A stretch of 13,525 nt of DNA from Lentisphaerota bacterium (GTDB lineage: Bacteria > Verrucomicrobiota > Kiritimatiellia > RFP12 > UBA1067), in assembly GCA_015061765.1 (NCBI GenBank), contig SUVZ01000056.1, positions 1 through 13,525 on the forward strand, read 5' to 3'. Within the stretch, counting starts at the first letter, position 1; every line of letters starts with the position of its first letter. The notes below the pieces were generated by a model. That model was not told the DNA's origin, did not search any database, and saw only the letters and a program-made list of their open reading frames with translations. Below are positions 1 to 6,367 of the stretch, in pieces. The position numbers were made by a program, and so were the translations under genes.

Positions 1-590
1 ACCAGATCGATACGGTCGCATGGTTCACCGGTCTCAAGTATCCGCGCAAGGCGGTCGCCTCCGGCGGCACCTATGCATGGAATGACGGTCGCATGAGTTT
101 CGATACTTTCACCACGATTCTTGAGTACGGAGAGGACAACAACCCCGGCAAGGGCTTCCAGGCGGTGTTCTCGTCCCGCCAGACCAACTCCGCCCGCGGC
201 AATGTTGAGAAGTATCATGGTCCCAACGGCACGATCGACCTCATCAAGGGAACGGTCTCCAACGAAGGTGTCGAGCGCGTCCAGTACAAGGAAGAGAAGC
301 TTACGGCCAACTACCAGAAGGCCGAGACTGCGGCCAACACCGGCGGCGACAAGCTCACCAGTGCGCACATGCGCAACTGGATGGAGTGCGTCCGCAGCCG
401 CAAGAACCCGAACGCCTCCGTCGAGGCCGGGTATTCGCACACCGTTTCGCTCGTCATGGCGAACGCCGCGATGCGCACGGGTCTCGCCGCCACGTTCGAC
501 GAGAATACGCGTCAGGTTCTCGCCGGCGGCAAGGTGTTCACCGGCTACAAGTCTGTGAACGACGGCTTCTTCACCAAGCTCTTCGGCTAA
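1..590 (+). CDS. Gfo/Idh/MocA-family oxidoreductase, C-terminal part (5' end outside window)
   Basis: The reading frame is open from base 3 to the TAA at 588-590, with no start in the window, so about 195 C-terminal residues are present. It begins QIDTVAWFTG, and its last third contains HMRNWMECVRSRKNPN, EAGYSHTVSLVMANAAMRTG and ATFDE, a pattern I recognise from the C-terminal domain of Gfo/Idh/MocA oxidoreductases. In that family this region forms the open beta-sheet that binds substrate, while the N-terminal Rossmann domain binds NAD(P); that part and the catalytic motif are upstream of the window. Members oxidise or reduce sugars, inositols or sugar derivatives, and are highly multiplied in Planctomycetota/Verrucomicrobiota-type genomes. 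The substrate cannot be deduced. A strong terminator follows 20 bp after the stop, so this gene ends its own transcription unit. Confidence 0.82.
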   Translation, partial: QIDTVAWFTGLKYPRKAVASGGTYAWNDGRMSFDTFTTILEYGEDNNPGKGFQAVFSSRQTNSARGNVEKYHGPNGTIDLIKGTVSNEGVERVQYKEEKLTANYQKAETAANTGGDKLTSAHMRNWMECVRSRKNPNASVEAGYSHTVSLVMANAAMRTGLAATFDENTRQVLAGGKVFTGYKSVNDGFFTKLFG

Positions 591-610
591 GGCTGAGAGG
601 TCTAACGGAT

Positions 611-648
611 CAAGGCTTCCCGTGTTTCGCGGGAAGCCTTGTTTTTTT
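611..648 (+). terminator. Rho-independent terminator of the oxidoreductase gene
   Basis: A perfect 12-bp stem (caaggcttcccg at 611-622 against cgggaagccttg at 630-641) closes a 7-nt loop and is followed directly by seven T residues (642-648). It lies 20 bp past the oxidoreductase stop. The hairpin is symmetric, but the minus-strand side lacks a comparable T tract, so it would mainly stop plus-strand transcription before it enters the convergent DUF2490 gene. Confidence 0.93.
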
Positions 649-677
649 GCGGTGTCATTACAGCCGGGAGGGCGAGG

Positions 678-1340
678 TCAAAAGCTGTACCGCATCTCTA
701 TGCCCACGAACGAAGCGGGGTCCCATTCGCTTGCGTGCCCGTCCACTCCATGCTGCACCATGTAGAAGAGAAGGCACTGCAGGCTGTCGACAGACGGAAT
801 GGGCCTGAACGAGACGCCGACTGCCGAACGAAGCCGGTCAAAGCAGTTTCGCGTTTCGTCATTCTGCTTGAAGGAGAAAAACGCCTCCTCGAAGGCGAAT
901 GGCGATATCCTGAAGTCCGTGACGCTCCATGATGTGCGAAGGCGCAGACGCGAACGTTGCCGGAGGTATGGGCTTGTCCTTTCCTTTTTTCGGATCTCAA
1001 AGCGCGTTCTTAGGTCAAGATGCATGGTCCAGAGTTTCGGCGAGGAGAATGTTGCGTCGAAGGTTGGACGGTTTTCATGGTCAAACCGTCCCTCGTCATT
1101 GCGTTCGAACACAAGCCGGTAACCAGCCGCCAGCTTCAGCCAGGAGTTCACCTTCCAGTTAAGAAGGAAAAGCGACTCTTCGTTGTACAGCTGCCGTTCG
1201 TCGATCTTTGCTTCCTGTTCGAAGGTGAATCCCGCATTTCCCCAGATATCGCCTTCGGCGACACCTTTGATCCATACATTGGCGTTGGCGGCAAGTGCGA
1301 CCAGAATCACCACTGCGGATGGCAGCAATCTGATTTTCAT
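678..1340 (-). CDS. DUF2490 family outer-membrane beta-barrel protein
   Basis: A 220-residue protein starting MKIRLLPSAVVILVALAANA, with a basic n-region, hydrophobic core and ANA-type signal peptidase I site near residue 20, so it should be exported. The mature part alternates polar and apolar residues in strand-like stretches (WGNAGFTFEQEAKID; WLKLAAGYRLVFER; PYLRQRSRLRLRTSW; FVGIEMRYSF) and ends in an aromatic residue (F), as outer-membrane barrels do. The arrangement fits DUF2490 (PF10677), whose members have no established function. The frame continues upstream to an ATG at 1434-1436 (32 more codons), but this would bury the signal peptide, so I prefer the ATG at 1340; neither start has a good Shine-Dalgarno. 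It is convergent with the oxidoreductase and divergent from rfbA. The family call is moderately sure; export is fairly sure. Confidence 0.75.
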   Translation of the reverse strand: MKIRLLPSAVVILVALAANANVWIKGVAEGDIWGNAGFTFEQEAKIDERQLYNEESLFLLNWKVNSWLKLAAGYRLVFERNDEGRFDHENRPTFDATFSSPKLWTMHLDLRTRFEIRKKERTSPYLRQRSRLRLRTSWSVTDFRISPFAFEEAFFSFKQNDETRNCFDRLRSAVGVSFRPIPSVDSLQCLLFYMVQHGVDGHASEWDPASFVGIEMRYSF

Positions 1341-1447
1341 GTTTAAAGGGCGCTTGTAAATATTGTCTGAATCCACTGATAAACTTCCACTGCGGCATGT
1401 TGGCGGCTGAGTCAGTTTCAACAAGTACTCTTTCATAATTGACGGAC

Positions 1448-1477
1448 ATTATAGCAGATTATAAAGGTTGGTGTAAG
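1448..1477 (-). promoter_or_regulatory. Promoter for the DUF2490 gene (extended -10)
   Basis: On the minus strand, TGCTATAAT (1456 down to 1448) is a perfect -10 with the TGn extension. A 4/6 -35 (CTTACA, 1477-1472) sits 18 bp upstream. The predicted start of transcription is near 1441, giving a leader of about 100 nt before the ATG at 1340. A second TATAAT, without the TGn extension, lies 10 bp further upstream (1463-1458). Confidence 0.6.
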
Positions 1478-1517
1478 TTGGACTTCGGCAAAGTGAATGT
1501 CTCCGTTCTGTTTTTGC

Positions 1518-1546
1518 TTGCGATTGCAGGGATAAGGTGATATCAT
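1518..1546 (+). promoter_or_regulatory. Promoter for rfbA-rfbD
   Basis: A -35 TTGCGA (1518-1523) is followed after exactly 17 bp by TATCAT (1541-1546), preceded by TGA, which gives the extended -10 TGATATCAT. The same nine bases form the -10 of the tRNA-Ala promoter, whose -35 is TTGCGT. The predicted transcription start is at about 1553, leaving a leader of about 62 nt before the ATG at 1615. It also argues against the GTG at 1537 as start codon, because that codon lies inside the promoter. Confidence 0.6.
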
Positions 1547-1614
1547 TCGGTGCATGTGATGAACAAAGCGGCGATAGGCGGATGCCGAAGCCAAGTGAGA
1601 GGTATGATAAAGTC

Positions 1615-2523
1615 ATGGAGAAGATCGATAATTCATCTGGACTGAAGAGCAGGAAAGGGATTATTCTTGCCGGTGGCGCCGGAACGAGGCTTCATCCGTT
1701 GACGCGGGTGGTGTCGAAGCAATTGTTGCCGGTATATGACAAGCCGATGGTTTTCTATCCGCTGTCGACGCTTATGTTGGCTGGAATACGTGAAGTGCTC
1801 ATCATTTCGACGCCGCAGGATCTTCCGAATTTTGAGCGGCTTCTCGGCGACGGCTCTGATATTGGCATGAAGTTCTCATATAAGGTGCAGAAGGTGCCGA
1901 ATGGACTGGCCCAGGCTTTTGTGCTTGGGAGAGAGTTCATAGGGGATGATGACGTGTGCCTGGTGTTGGGCGACAATATCTTCTATGGCGCCGATCTGCC
2001 GAGAATGCTGCGTGAGACCGCCGCCGACAAGGAACCGACCGTGTTTGGCTATCGGGTTTCCGATCCGGAACGGTATGGTGTGGTGTCGTTTGACTCCGAC
2101 GGGAACGCTGAGACGCTAGAGGAGAAGCCGGTGCTCCCGAAATCCAACTATGCGGTCGTTGGGCTTTATTTCTATCCGAATGATGTCGTGGACATTGCAG
2201 CCGCGCTCAAGCCTTCCCAGCGCGGCGAGTATGAGATCACAGACGTGAACCGTGAATATCTGAGACAGAAACGGCTACGTGTTCGGCAGATGGGGCGCGG
2301 CTATGCATGGCTGGATACAGGTACGCATCAGTCTCTTGCCGATGCCACGAACTTCGTCCGTGCAATTGTGGAGAGGCAGGGGCTTCAGATGAGCTGTATT
2401 GAAGAGATTGCGTGGCATCAGGGCTGGATTGATGAAGTGCAGTTGCGCACGTTGGCCGATGGCTACGGTAAATCGTCTTATGGACAATATCTGCGTCGTC
2501 TTGCAGATGGCAGACGGAATTGA
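1615..2523 (+). CDS. rfbA: Glucose-1-phosphate thymidylyltransferase RfbA/RmlA
   Basis: Makes dTDP-glucose from dTTP and glucose-1-phosphate, the first step of dTDP-L-rhamnose synthesis, in the cytoplasm. From the ATG at 1615 it is 302 residues, close to the usual 290-300. The nucleotide-binding signature [13 protein letters not shown] lies at residues 18-30 and [12 protein letters not shown] at 34-45. VLGDNIFYG (117-125) carries metal-binding D120, EEKP (169-172) contains the sugar-phosphate lysine K171, and [10 protein letters not shown] (203-212) and WLDTGTH (232-238) are also typical. The C-terminal [11 protein letters not shown] (263-273) is characteristic of RmlA. The frame is open upstream to ATG 1582 and GTG 1537, but homologues begin just before KGIILAGG, and 1537 lies in the predicted promoter. 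GAGAGG at 1597-1602 is a possible, somewhat distant, ribosome binding site. The gene is followed 4 bp later by rfbD. Confidence 0.95.
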   Translation: MEKIDNSSGLKSRKGIILAGGAGTRLHPLTRVVSKQLLPVYDKPMVFYPLSTLMLAGIREVLIISTPQDLPNFERLLGDGSDIGMKFSYKVQKVPNGLAQAFVLGREFIGDDDVCLVLGDNIFYGADLPRMLRETAADKEPTVFGYRVSDPERYGVVSFDSDGNAETLEEKPVLPKSNYAVVGLYFYPNDVVDIAAALKPSQRGEYEITDVNREYLRQKRLRVRQMGRGYAWLDTGTHQSLADATNFVRAIVERQGLQMSCIEEIAWHQGWIDEVQLRTLADGYGKSSYGQYLRRLADGRRN

Positions 2524-2527
2524 TGCG

Positions 2528-3406
2528 ATGAAAATTCTGCTGACAGGCGGCAACGGGATGCTCGGGCGAACTTTCGTCCGGGAATTGGTCGGTGAATTCG
2601 AGATCGTTCCCACGGATCTTCCGGAAACTGATATTACGGATGAGGCGTCCGTTGGCGCCGCCCTCGTGAAACATTCCCCTGACGTAGTTGTTCATTGTGC
2701 CGCCATGACAGCTGTCGACAGATGTGAGGCCGAACGCGATCTGGCGTTCCGTATCAACGAAACCGGCTCTGCGAACGTTGCAGCGGCTTGCAACCGGCAT
2801 GGGATCCGGCTCATTGCAATCTCTACGGATTATGTGTTTGATGGCGATGCGGAACGTCCATATGGTGAATCGGATTGTCCCACAGGTGGGCGAACCGTGT
2901 ATGGACAGAGCAAATTTGCCGGAGAAGAGGCTGTGCGCAGGCTTTGTCCGAATCATGTGGTGGCGCGCATTTCATGGCTTTACGGGGCTGGTGGACCCAG
3001 TTTCGTGCACGCGATGATGTCTCTCGCCGACGGGAGCCGTCCGGTGTTGAAGGTTGTGTCCGACCAGCACGGCAATCCCACAAGCACGGTGGCGGTGGTT
3101 CGGGCGCTTCGGGGAATCCTTGAACGCCCGGAATTGCGGGGTACATTTCACCTTACGTGTGAAGGAGAGGCGACTTGGGCCGAATTCGCGGAGGAGATAT
3201 TCCGTCTTGCAGGCAAGGAACAGAAGATACGGCCCTGCACGACAGAGGAGTTTCCTCGTCCCGCTCCAAGACCTAAGAACTCTCGGTTGGAGAAGAATTC
3301 ATTGAGGCTTGCAGGTCTGCCTCCCATGCCATACTGGAAGAACGCATTGGCGGAATTCATGTCTGCGGAGTTTCCTCCGAGACAAACGGATTTTCCGTCG
3401 CTCTGA
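2528..3406 (+). CDS. rfbD: dTDP-4-dehydrorhamnose reductase RfbD/RmlD
   Basis: Reduces dTDP-4-keto-L-rhamnose to dTDP-L-rhamnose with NAD(P)H, the last step of the pathway. The 292-residue protein is an extended short-chain dehydrogenase. It has the Rossmann signature TGGNGMLG (residues 6-13), HCAAMTAVDRCE (56-67), IAISTDYVFDG (96-106) with T100, and the catalytic YxxxK pair in VYGQSKFAGE (Y125, K129). Homologous RmlD proteins are about 290-300 residues, so it is full length. The ATG at 2528 starts the protein directly at MKILLTGGNG, 4 bp after the rfbA stop, so the two genes are translationally close. The frame stays open upstream inside rfbA, but those starts would add sequence unlike the family. 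The C-terminal PKNSRLEKNSLR is the usual RmlD end motif. RfbB and RfbC are absent from the window. Confidence 0.94.
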   Translation: MKILLTGGNGMLGRTFVRELVGEFEIVPTDLPETDITDEASVGAALVKHSPDVVVHCAAMTAVDRCEAERDLAFRINETGSANVAAACNRHGIRLIAISTDYVFDGDAERPYGESDCPTGGRTVYGQSKFAGEEAVRRLCPNHVVARISWLYGAGGPSFVHAMMSLADGSRPVLKVVSDQHGNPTSTVAVVRALRGILERPELRGTFHLTCEGEATWAEFAEEIFRLAGKEQKIRPCTTEEFPRPAPRPKNSRLEKNSLRLAGLPPMPYWKNALAEFMSAEFPPRQTDFPSL

Positions 3407-3424
3407 TTTCTGATCTGCTGAAAG

Positions 3425-3440
3425 CGTGCATTTGGTGCAT
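3425..3440 (+). repeat. Tandem GTGCATT(T/A) motif downstream of rfbD
   Basis: Two copies, gtgcattt and ggtgcatta, follow each other 19 bp after the rfbD stop and are followed by cgcact. The same arrangement (GGTGCATTT, spacer, GGTGCATTT, spacer, GCACT) is present in reverse orientation at 13405-13446, just after the GT4 gene. It could be a protein-binding site or a small dispersed repeat; no function is known to me. Confidence 0.4.
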
Positions 3441-3461
3441 TACGCACTTTGTCTAAGAAAC

Positions 3462-3496
3462 AAAAAATGCGCTCGACCGATGTCAGGTCAAACGCA
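3462..3496 (-). terminator. Possible terminator downstream of tRNA-Ala
   Basis: Read on the minus strand, tgcg-ttt-gacc-tgacatc-ggtc-gag-cgca forms two 4-bp helices separated by a 3x3 internal loop, followed by six U residues (bases 3467-3462). It begins about 10 nt past the tRNA CCA end. The stem is interrupted and weak, so this is a tentative call supported mainly by position and by the U tract. Confidence 0.42.
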
Positions 3497-3505
3497 CCTT
3501 ACGGA

Positions 3506-3581
<76 letters not shown>

Positions 3582-3599
3582 AAAAAAGAAAACGCGGAT

Positions 3600-3628
3600 A
3601 TGATATCAAAACAGGGGGATGAACGCAA
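3600..3628 (-). promoter_or_regulatory. Promoter of tRNA-Ala
   Basis: On the minus strand TTGCGT (3628-3623), a spacer of exactly 17 bp and TATCAT (3605-3600) form a sigma70-type promoter. The -10 is preceded by TGA, making an extended -10. Transcription should start near 3593, about a dozen nucleotides before the mature 5' end of the tRNA at 3581. Its -10 block TGATATCAT is identical to that proposed for rfbA. Confidence 0.65.
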
Positions 3629-3706
3629 GCGCTTTTTTGAAAAAGTGTGGGACAATCATTCTTAGAGATGCCGATTCAATAAAGTTAAAACCATAAACGC
3701 CGGATA

Positions 3707-3715
3707 TGGTATAAT
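3707..3715 (+). promoter_or_regulatory. purD promoter, extended -10 giving a leaderless start
   Basis: TGGTATAAT is a perfect consensus -10 hexamer with TGn extension. With the last T at -7, position +1 falls on base 3722, the A of the purD ATG. No good -35 is seen at 16-18 bp; only TTAAAA is present, 19 bp upstream. This suits an extended -10 promoter. There is no Shine-Dalgarno at normal distance: the only purines, gggga, end 1-2 bases before the ATG. The combined evidence suggests a leaderless message. Confidence 0.6.
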
Positions 3716-3721
3716 GGGGAC

Positions 3722-5023
3722 ATGAAAATTTTAGTAGTAGGAAGTGGCGGGCGCGAACACGCGATCACGTGGCGTTTGGCGCAGGACGCGGAGAGTCATG
3801 AGCTTTGGTGCGCTCCGGGCAATGCAGGGATGTCTGAGATTGCGACGTGTCTGCCGTTGAAGGCTGACGATATCGCCGGAATAACGGCATGGTGCAGAGA
3901 GAATGCTCCCGATCTCGTCGTGGTCGGCCCCGAGGCACCGCTATGTGCGGGTCTTGTCGATGTGCTTGAGGATGCCGGTGTGAAGGCGTTTGGCCCTGTG
4001 GCCGCTGGCGCCCGCATGGAGGGATCCAAGCGTTTTGCCAAGGAGATTATGCAGGCGGCTGGCGTGCCTACCGGCAAGGCTGAGGTGTTCACCGATGCCG
4101 CGGCGGCAAAGGCGGCTCTTCCCGCCTACGGGCTTCCTGTCGTAATCAAGGCGGATGGTCTCGCCGCAGGCAAGGGTGTGATTGTCGCCGAAACCGTCGA
4201 GCAGGCAGAGGCGGCGATAGATGACATGCTCGTCGGCAACAAGTTCGGGTCAGCAGGCGCGGAGGTCCTCATTGAGGAGTTTCTGCATGGCGAAGAGTGT
4301 TCGATCCTTGCGCTTGTCGACGGCGATAACGCCGTGCTCCTCCCAAGTTCGCAGGATCACAAGCGCATCTTTGACGGGGACAAGGGACCGAACACAGGCG
4401 GCATGGGGGCCTACAGCCCTGCTCCAGTCGTAACGGGGCGCATGCTTCCCGAGATCAAGGATAAGATCATCCTTCCGGTCGTCAGGGAACTCAAGAATCG
4501 CGGCATCACCTATCGCGGTGTTCTCTATGCCGGACTCATGGTCACGCCCGAAGGCGGCAAAATGGCCCTCAGTGGCTCCAATGTGAACGTGGTCGAGTTT
4601 AACGCACGTTTTGGCGATCCCGAGACGGAGGCTGTGCTTCCGCGTCTTGACGGAGATTTCGCCGCCATGCTGATGCATGTCGCCACCGGGTGCCTGAAGG
4701 ATTCCGACGTGATTGTCAAGCCCGAGGCTGCCGCAACTGTGATCGTCTCGTCCGGCGGCTATCCTGGAAGCTATGAGAAGGGCAAGAGGATTTCCGGCCT
4801 TGACGAGGCTGCAAAGGTGCAGGGTGCGACGGTTTTCCACTGCGGAACGAAGTCTGTTGACGGATCCGTCCTTACGGATGGGGGACGCGTCCTGTCCGTG
4901 ACGGGCATGGGGGGCACTCTGCGTGAGGCGGTCGATACCGCCTATCGCGCAGTCGAGGCAATCTCGTTCGAGAAGGCGTTTTTCAGGAGAGACATCGCGC
5001 ATCGCGCATTTGAAAGGAATTGA
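3722..5023 (+). CDS. purD: Phosphoribosylamine-glycine ligase (GAR synthetase) PurD
   Basis: Joins glycine to 5-phosphoribosylamine with ATP hydrolysis, the second step of de novo purine synthesis, in the cytoplasm. The 433 residues match the usual length of about 420-430. It opens with MKILVVGSGGREHAITWRLA, the N-domain signature. GPEAPLCAGLVD and SKRFAKEIM follow, then the ATP-grasp fold with PVVIKADGLAAGKGV, LIEEFLHGEECS and the PurD signature KGPNTGGMGAYSPAP, and finally VEFNARFGDPETEAVLPRL, which carries the Mg-binding residues. The C-terminal domain has SGGYPGSYEKGKRI. The ATG follows the extended -10 by 6 bp, so the transcript is probably leaderless. purE starts 2 bp after the stop, so both are co-transcribed and supply the same pathway. 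Confidence 0.97.
   Translation: MKILVVGSGGREHAITWRLAQDAESHELWCAPGNAGMSEIATCLPLKADDIAGITAWCRENAPDLVVVGPEAPLCAGLVDVLEDAGVKAFGPVAAGARMEGSKRFAKEIMQAAGVPTGKAEVFTDAAAAKAALPAYGLPVVIKADGLAAGKGVIVAETVEQAEAAIDDMLVGNKFGSAGAEVLIEEFLHGEECSILALVDGDNAVLLPSSQDHKRIFDGDKGPNTGGMGAYSPAPVVTGRMLPEIKDKIILPVVRELKNRGITYRGVLYAGLMVTPEGGKMALSGSNVNVVEFNARFGDPETEAVLPRLDGDFAAMLMHVATGCLKDSDVIVKPEAAATVIVSSGGYPGSYEKGKRISGLDEAAKVQGATVFHCGTKSVDGSVLTDGGRVLSVTGMGGTLREAVDTAYRAVEAISFEKAFFRRDIAHRAFERN
5013..5018 (+). promoter_or_regulatory. Ribosome binding site that fixes the purE start
   Basis: AAAGGA lies 7 bp before the ATG at 5026, inside the end of purD. It favours ATG 5026 over the in-frame TTG at 5020, which would be only 1 bp away from it. 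It also shows that this organism does use Shine-Dalgarno sites, which makes their absence at purD informative. Confidence 0.7.
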
Positions 5024-5025
5024 TC

Positions 5026-5529
5026 ATGGATTCAGAAAAGCCTTTGGTTGGCATTGTGATGGGAAGCGACTCCGATTGGCCTCTTGTTAAGAAGGCCTGC
5101 GAGACGCTGGACAAGTTCGCCGTTCCGTACGAGACTCGCGTCATAAGTGCGCACCGTACGCCGGAGATGGCCATCGAATATTCGAAAACCGCCGAGGGGC
5201 GCGGCATCAAGGTCATCATTGCGGCGGCAGGCGGCGCGGCCCATCTCGGTGGCGTCTTGGCGGCGGGAACGGTGCTCCCCGTTATCGGGATCCCGGTGGC
5301 CGGCGGGGCGCTGAACGGCCTTGACGCCCTCTACGCCACGGTGCAGATGCCGTCTGGCGTGCCTGTGGCATGTGTGGCCTGCGGCAGTGCGGGTCCTGTA
5401 AACGCAGCGCTTCTTGCTGTGCAGATGCTTGGAGCCGCCGATGCGGGGCTTCGCGAAAAGTTCAGGGAGCACAAGCAGGAGCTGGCTACCAAGGTCGCCG
5501 CCGCGAACGCCCGCATCCATGAAGCCTGA
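5026..5529 (+). CDS. purE: N5-carboxyaminoimidazole ribonucleotide mutase PurE
   Basis: Rearranges N5-CAIR to CAIR in purine synthesis (class I PurE, working with PurK), forming a homo-octamer in known members. The 167 residues match the family. VGIVMGSDSDWP (residues 8-19) holds the phosphate-binding GSDSD, and VISAHRTPE (39-47) has the active-site H43; the RTP form is that of class I rather than the SAHK form of class II AIR carboxylases. The core continues with AAAGGAAHLGGVLA, PVIGIPVAGGALNGLDAL and VQMPSGVPVACVACG. Several class I positions differ: HLGG for the usual HLPG, GGALNG for SSALNG and ACGSAGP for AIGKAG. purK is not in the window. The start is fixed by AAAGGA 7 bp upstream; the gene begins 2 bp after purD. 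Confidence 0.94.
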   Translation: MDSEKPLVGIVMGSDSDWPLVKKACETLDKFAVPYETRVISAHRTPEMAIEYSKTAEGRGIKVIIAAAGGAAHLGGVLAAGTVLPVIGIPVAGGALNGLDALYATVQMPSGVPVACVACGSAGPVNAALLAVQMLGAADAGLREKFREHKQELATKVAAANARIHEA

Positions 5530-5532
5530 TTC

Positions 5533-5538
5533 GAGAGG
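5533..5538 (+). promoter_or_regulatory. Ribosome binding site supporting a TTG start
   Basis: GAGAGG lies 8 bp before the TTG at 5547. No ATG or GTG in frame nearby would keep the conserved N-terminus RAIGSGSGGNS, so this site supports the TTG start of the metallo-beta-lactamase-fold gene. Confidence 0.6.
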
Positions 5539-5546
5539 TTCCGGAT

Positions 5547-6323
5547 TTGAGGGTTCGTGCCATAGGCAGCGGTTCAGGCGGCAATTCCATCGCCGTCCGT
5601 TCTGGCGGTACGCTTCTGCTTGTGGATCTTGGATTTTCCTTCAGGGAACAGAAGACGAGACTGGCGGAGTGCGGAATCGACATTTCTGAAGTGTCGGCGG
5701 TTCTCTTCACCCATGACCATTCTGATCACTGCAAGGGTGTGGGAACGTTCCATAGGCGGCTTCCGGACATACCGCTTATCGCGAACGGGGATACTGCAGA
5801 CGCCATCGCAATGCAGACGGGTGTCAACGACGGCTGGACGCTCTTCGAGAATGGCGAGCCTTTTGAGATTGAAGGCATACAGGTCACGCCATTCTCAATC
5901 TCGCATGATGCGGCCGATCCTGTTGGATATCTGTTCGAGGCGGACGGCAGTTCGCTTTTCGTCGGCACGGACATGGGGATTGTCACGGCCAATGTCCGTA
6001 TGGCGTTTTCCCGCGCGACGTGCGCCGTGCTGGAATCGAACCATGATCCAATCCTTCTTGAACAGAGCCATCGTCCAGTGTCGCTGAAGCAGCGCATTCG
6101 CGGGCGTACGGGCCATCTCTCCAATGAGGACGCGGCGACACTTGTCAAGGATACGAATCCTTTGTCACTGAAGGCGATTCTTCTTGGACATATTTCGTCT
6201 GAGTGCAACTCGCCGTCGCTGGCGAGAAGGGCGTTTACCGATGTGCTGGAGGAGATCGGCCGCACCGACATAGAGCTTTCGGTTCTTGAACAGGATCGCC
6301 CCGGCGATCTTTTTGAGTTTTGA
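5547..6323 (+). CDS. WalJ/YycJ-type metallo-beta-lactamase-fold hydrolase
   Basis: A 258-residue single-domain protein of the MBL-fold hydrolases. It starts RVRAIGSGSGGNSIAV, matching the GSGSxGN opening of the YycJ/WalJ/VicX group. The metal motif THDHSDH is at residues 55-61 (H56, H58, D60, H61). Further metal or family residues are SISHD (H120), GTDMG (D142), LESNHD (163-167), GHLSNEDAA (189-197) and LLGHISSECNSP (213-223), so the two-metal centre looks complete. Family members studied in Firmicutes act as 5'-3' DNA exonucleases linked to mismatch repair, although early work connected the gene to the WalKR operon; the substrate here is unproven. Start codon TTG, with GAGAGG 8 bp before it. 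It lies 17 bp after purE and 44 bp before the acyltransferase, probably in one operon. Confidence 0.9.
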   Translation: MRVRAIGSGSGGNSIAVRSGGTLLLVDLGFSFREQKTRLAECGIDISEVSAVLFTHDHSDHCKGVGTFHRRLPDIPLIANGDTADAIAMQTGVNDGWTLFENGEPFEIEGIQVTPFSISHDAADPVGYLFEADGSSLFVGTDMGIVTANVRMAFSRATCAVLESNHDPILLEQSHRPVSLKQRIRGRTGHLSNEDAATLVKDTNPLSLKAILLGHISSECNSPSLARRAFTDVLEEIGRTDIELSVLEQDRPGDLFEF

Positions 6324-6347
6324 CATTTTTATCGGGTGACAGACAAT
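6320..6347 (+). promoter_or_regulatory. Possible internal promoter before the lipid A/core genes
   Basis: A perfect TTGACA (6320-6325, overlapping the upstream TGA stop) is followed after 16 bp by GACAAT (6342-6347, 4/6). Transcription would start near 6354, at the AAGGA that serves the next gene. It could let the cell-envelope genes be expressed apart from purD-purE. The -10 is weak, so this is tentative. Confidence 0.38.
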
Positions 6348-6353
6348 AAGAAC

Positions 6354-6358
6354 AAGGA
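6354..6358 (+). promoter_or_regulatory. Ribosome binding site deciding the acyltransferase start
   Basis: AAGGA lies 9 bp before the ATG at 6368 and only 3 bp before the in-frame GTG at 6362, so the ATG is preferred. Confidence 0.65.
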
Positions 6359-6367
6359 CAAGTGCCG

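Larger units (their letters stand above)
1341..1614. other. Divergent intergenic region between the DUF2490 gene and rfbA
   Basis: This 274-bp gap holds the promoters for both flanking genes: minus-strand elements around 1448-1477 and a plus-strand promoter at 1518-1546. The stretch between them (1478-1517) shows no gene or convincing RNA structure. An 8-bp inverted repeat (cttcggca 1483-1490 and tgccgaag 1583-1590) is present, but its left arm lies upstream of the predicted rfbA transcript. GGTGCAT occurs at 1549-1555, spanning the predicted rfbA transcription start. Confidence 0.6.

Noticed and set aside
1341..1436. 32 extra N-terminal codons for the DUF2490 protein
   Set aside because: They would place a charged stretch in front of a clear signal peptide; the ATG at 1340 gives a normal exported protein.
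1483..1590. 8-bp inverted repeat cttcggca / tgccgaag as a long-range leader structure of rfbA
   Set aside because: The left arm lies upstream of the predicted transcription start (about 1553), and an 8-bp match over 100 bp is expected by chance.
1537..1614. GTG 1537 or ATG 1582 as the rfbA start
   Set aside because: GTG 1537 falls inside the predicted promoter, and both would add residues absent from the family; ATG 1615 is closest to the conserved KGIILAGG start.
2237..2956. 239-codon open frame on the minus strand
   Set aside because: Opposite the rfbA/rfbD junction, with rare-residue-rich composition and no family resemblance.
4250..5002. 250-codon open frame on the minus strand
   Set aside because: Antisense to purD, whose signatures are unmistakable; no recognisable motif in the antisense product.
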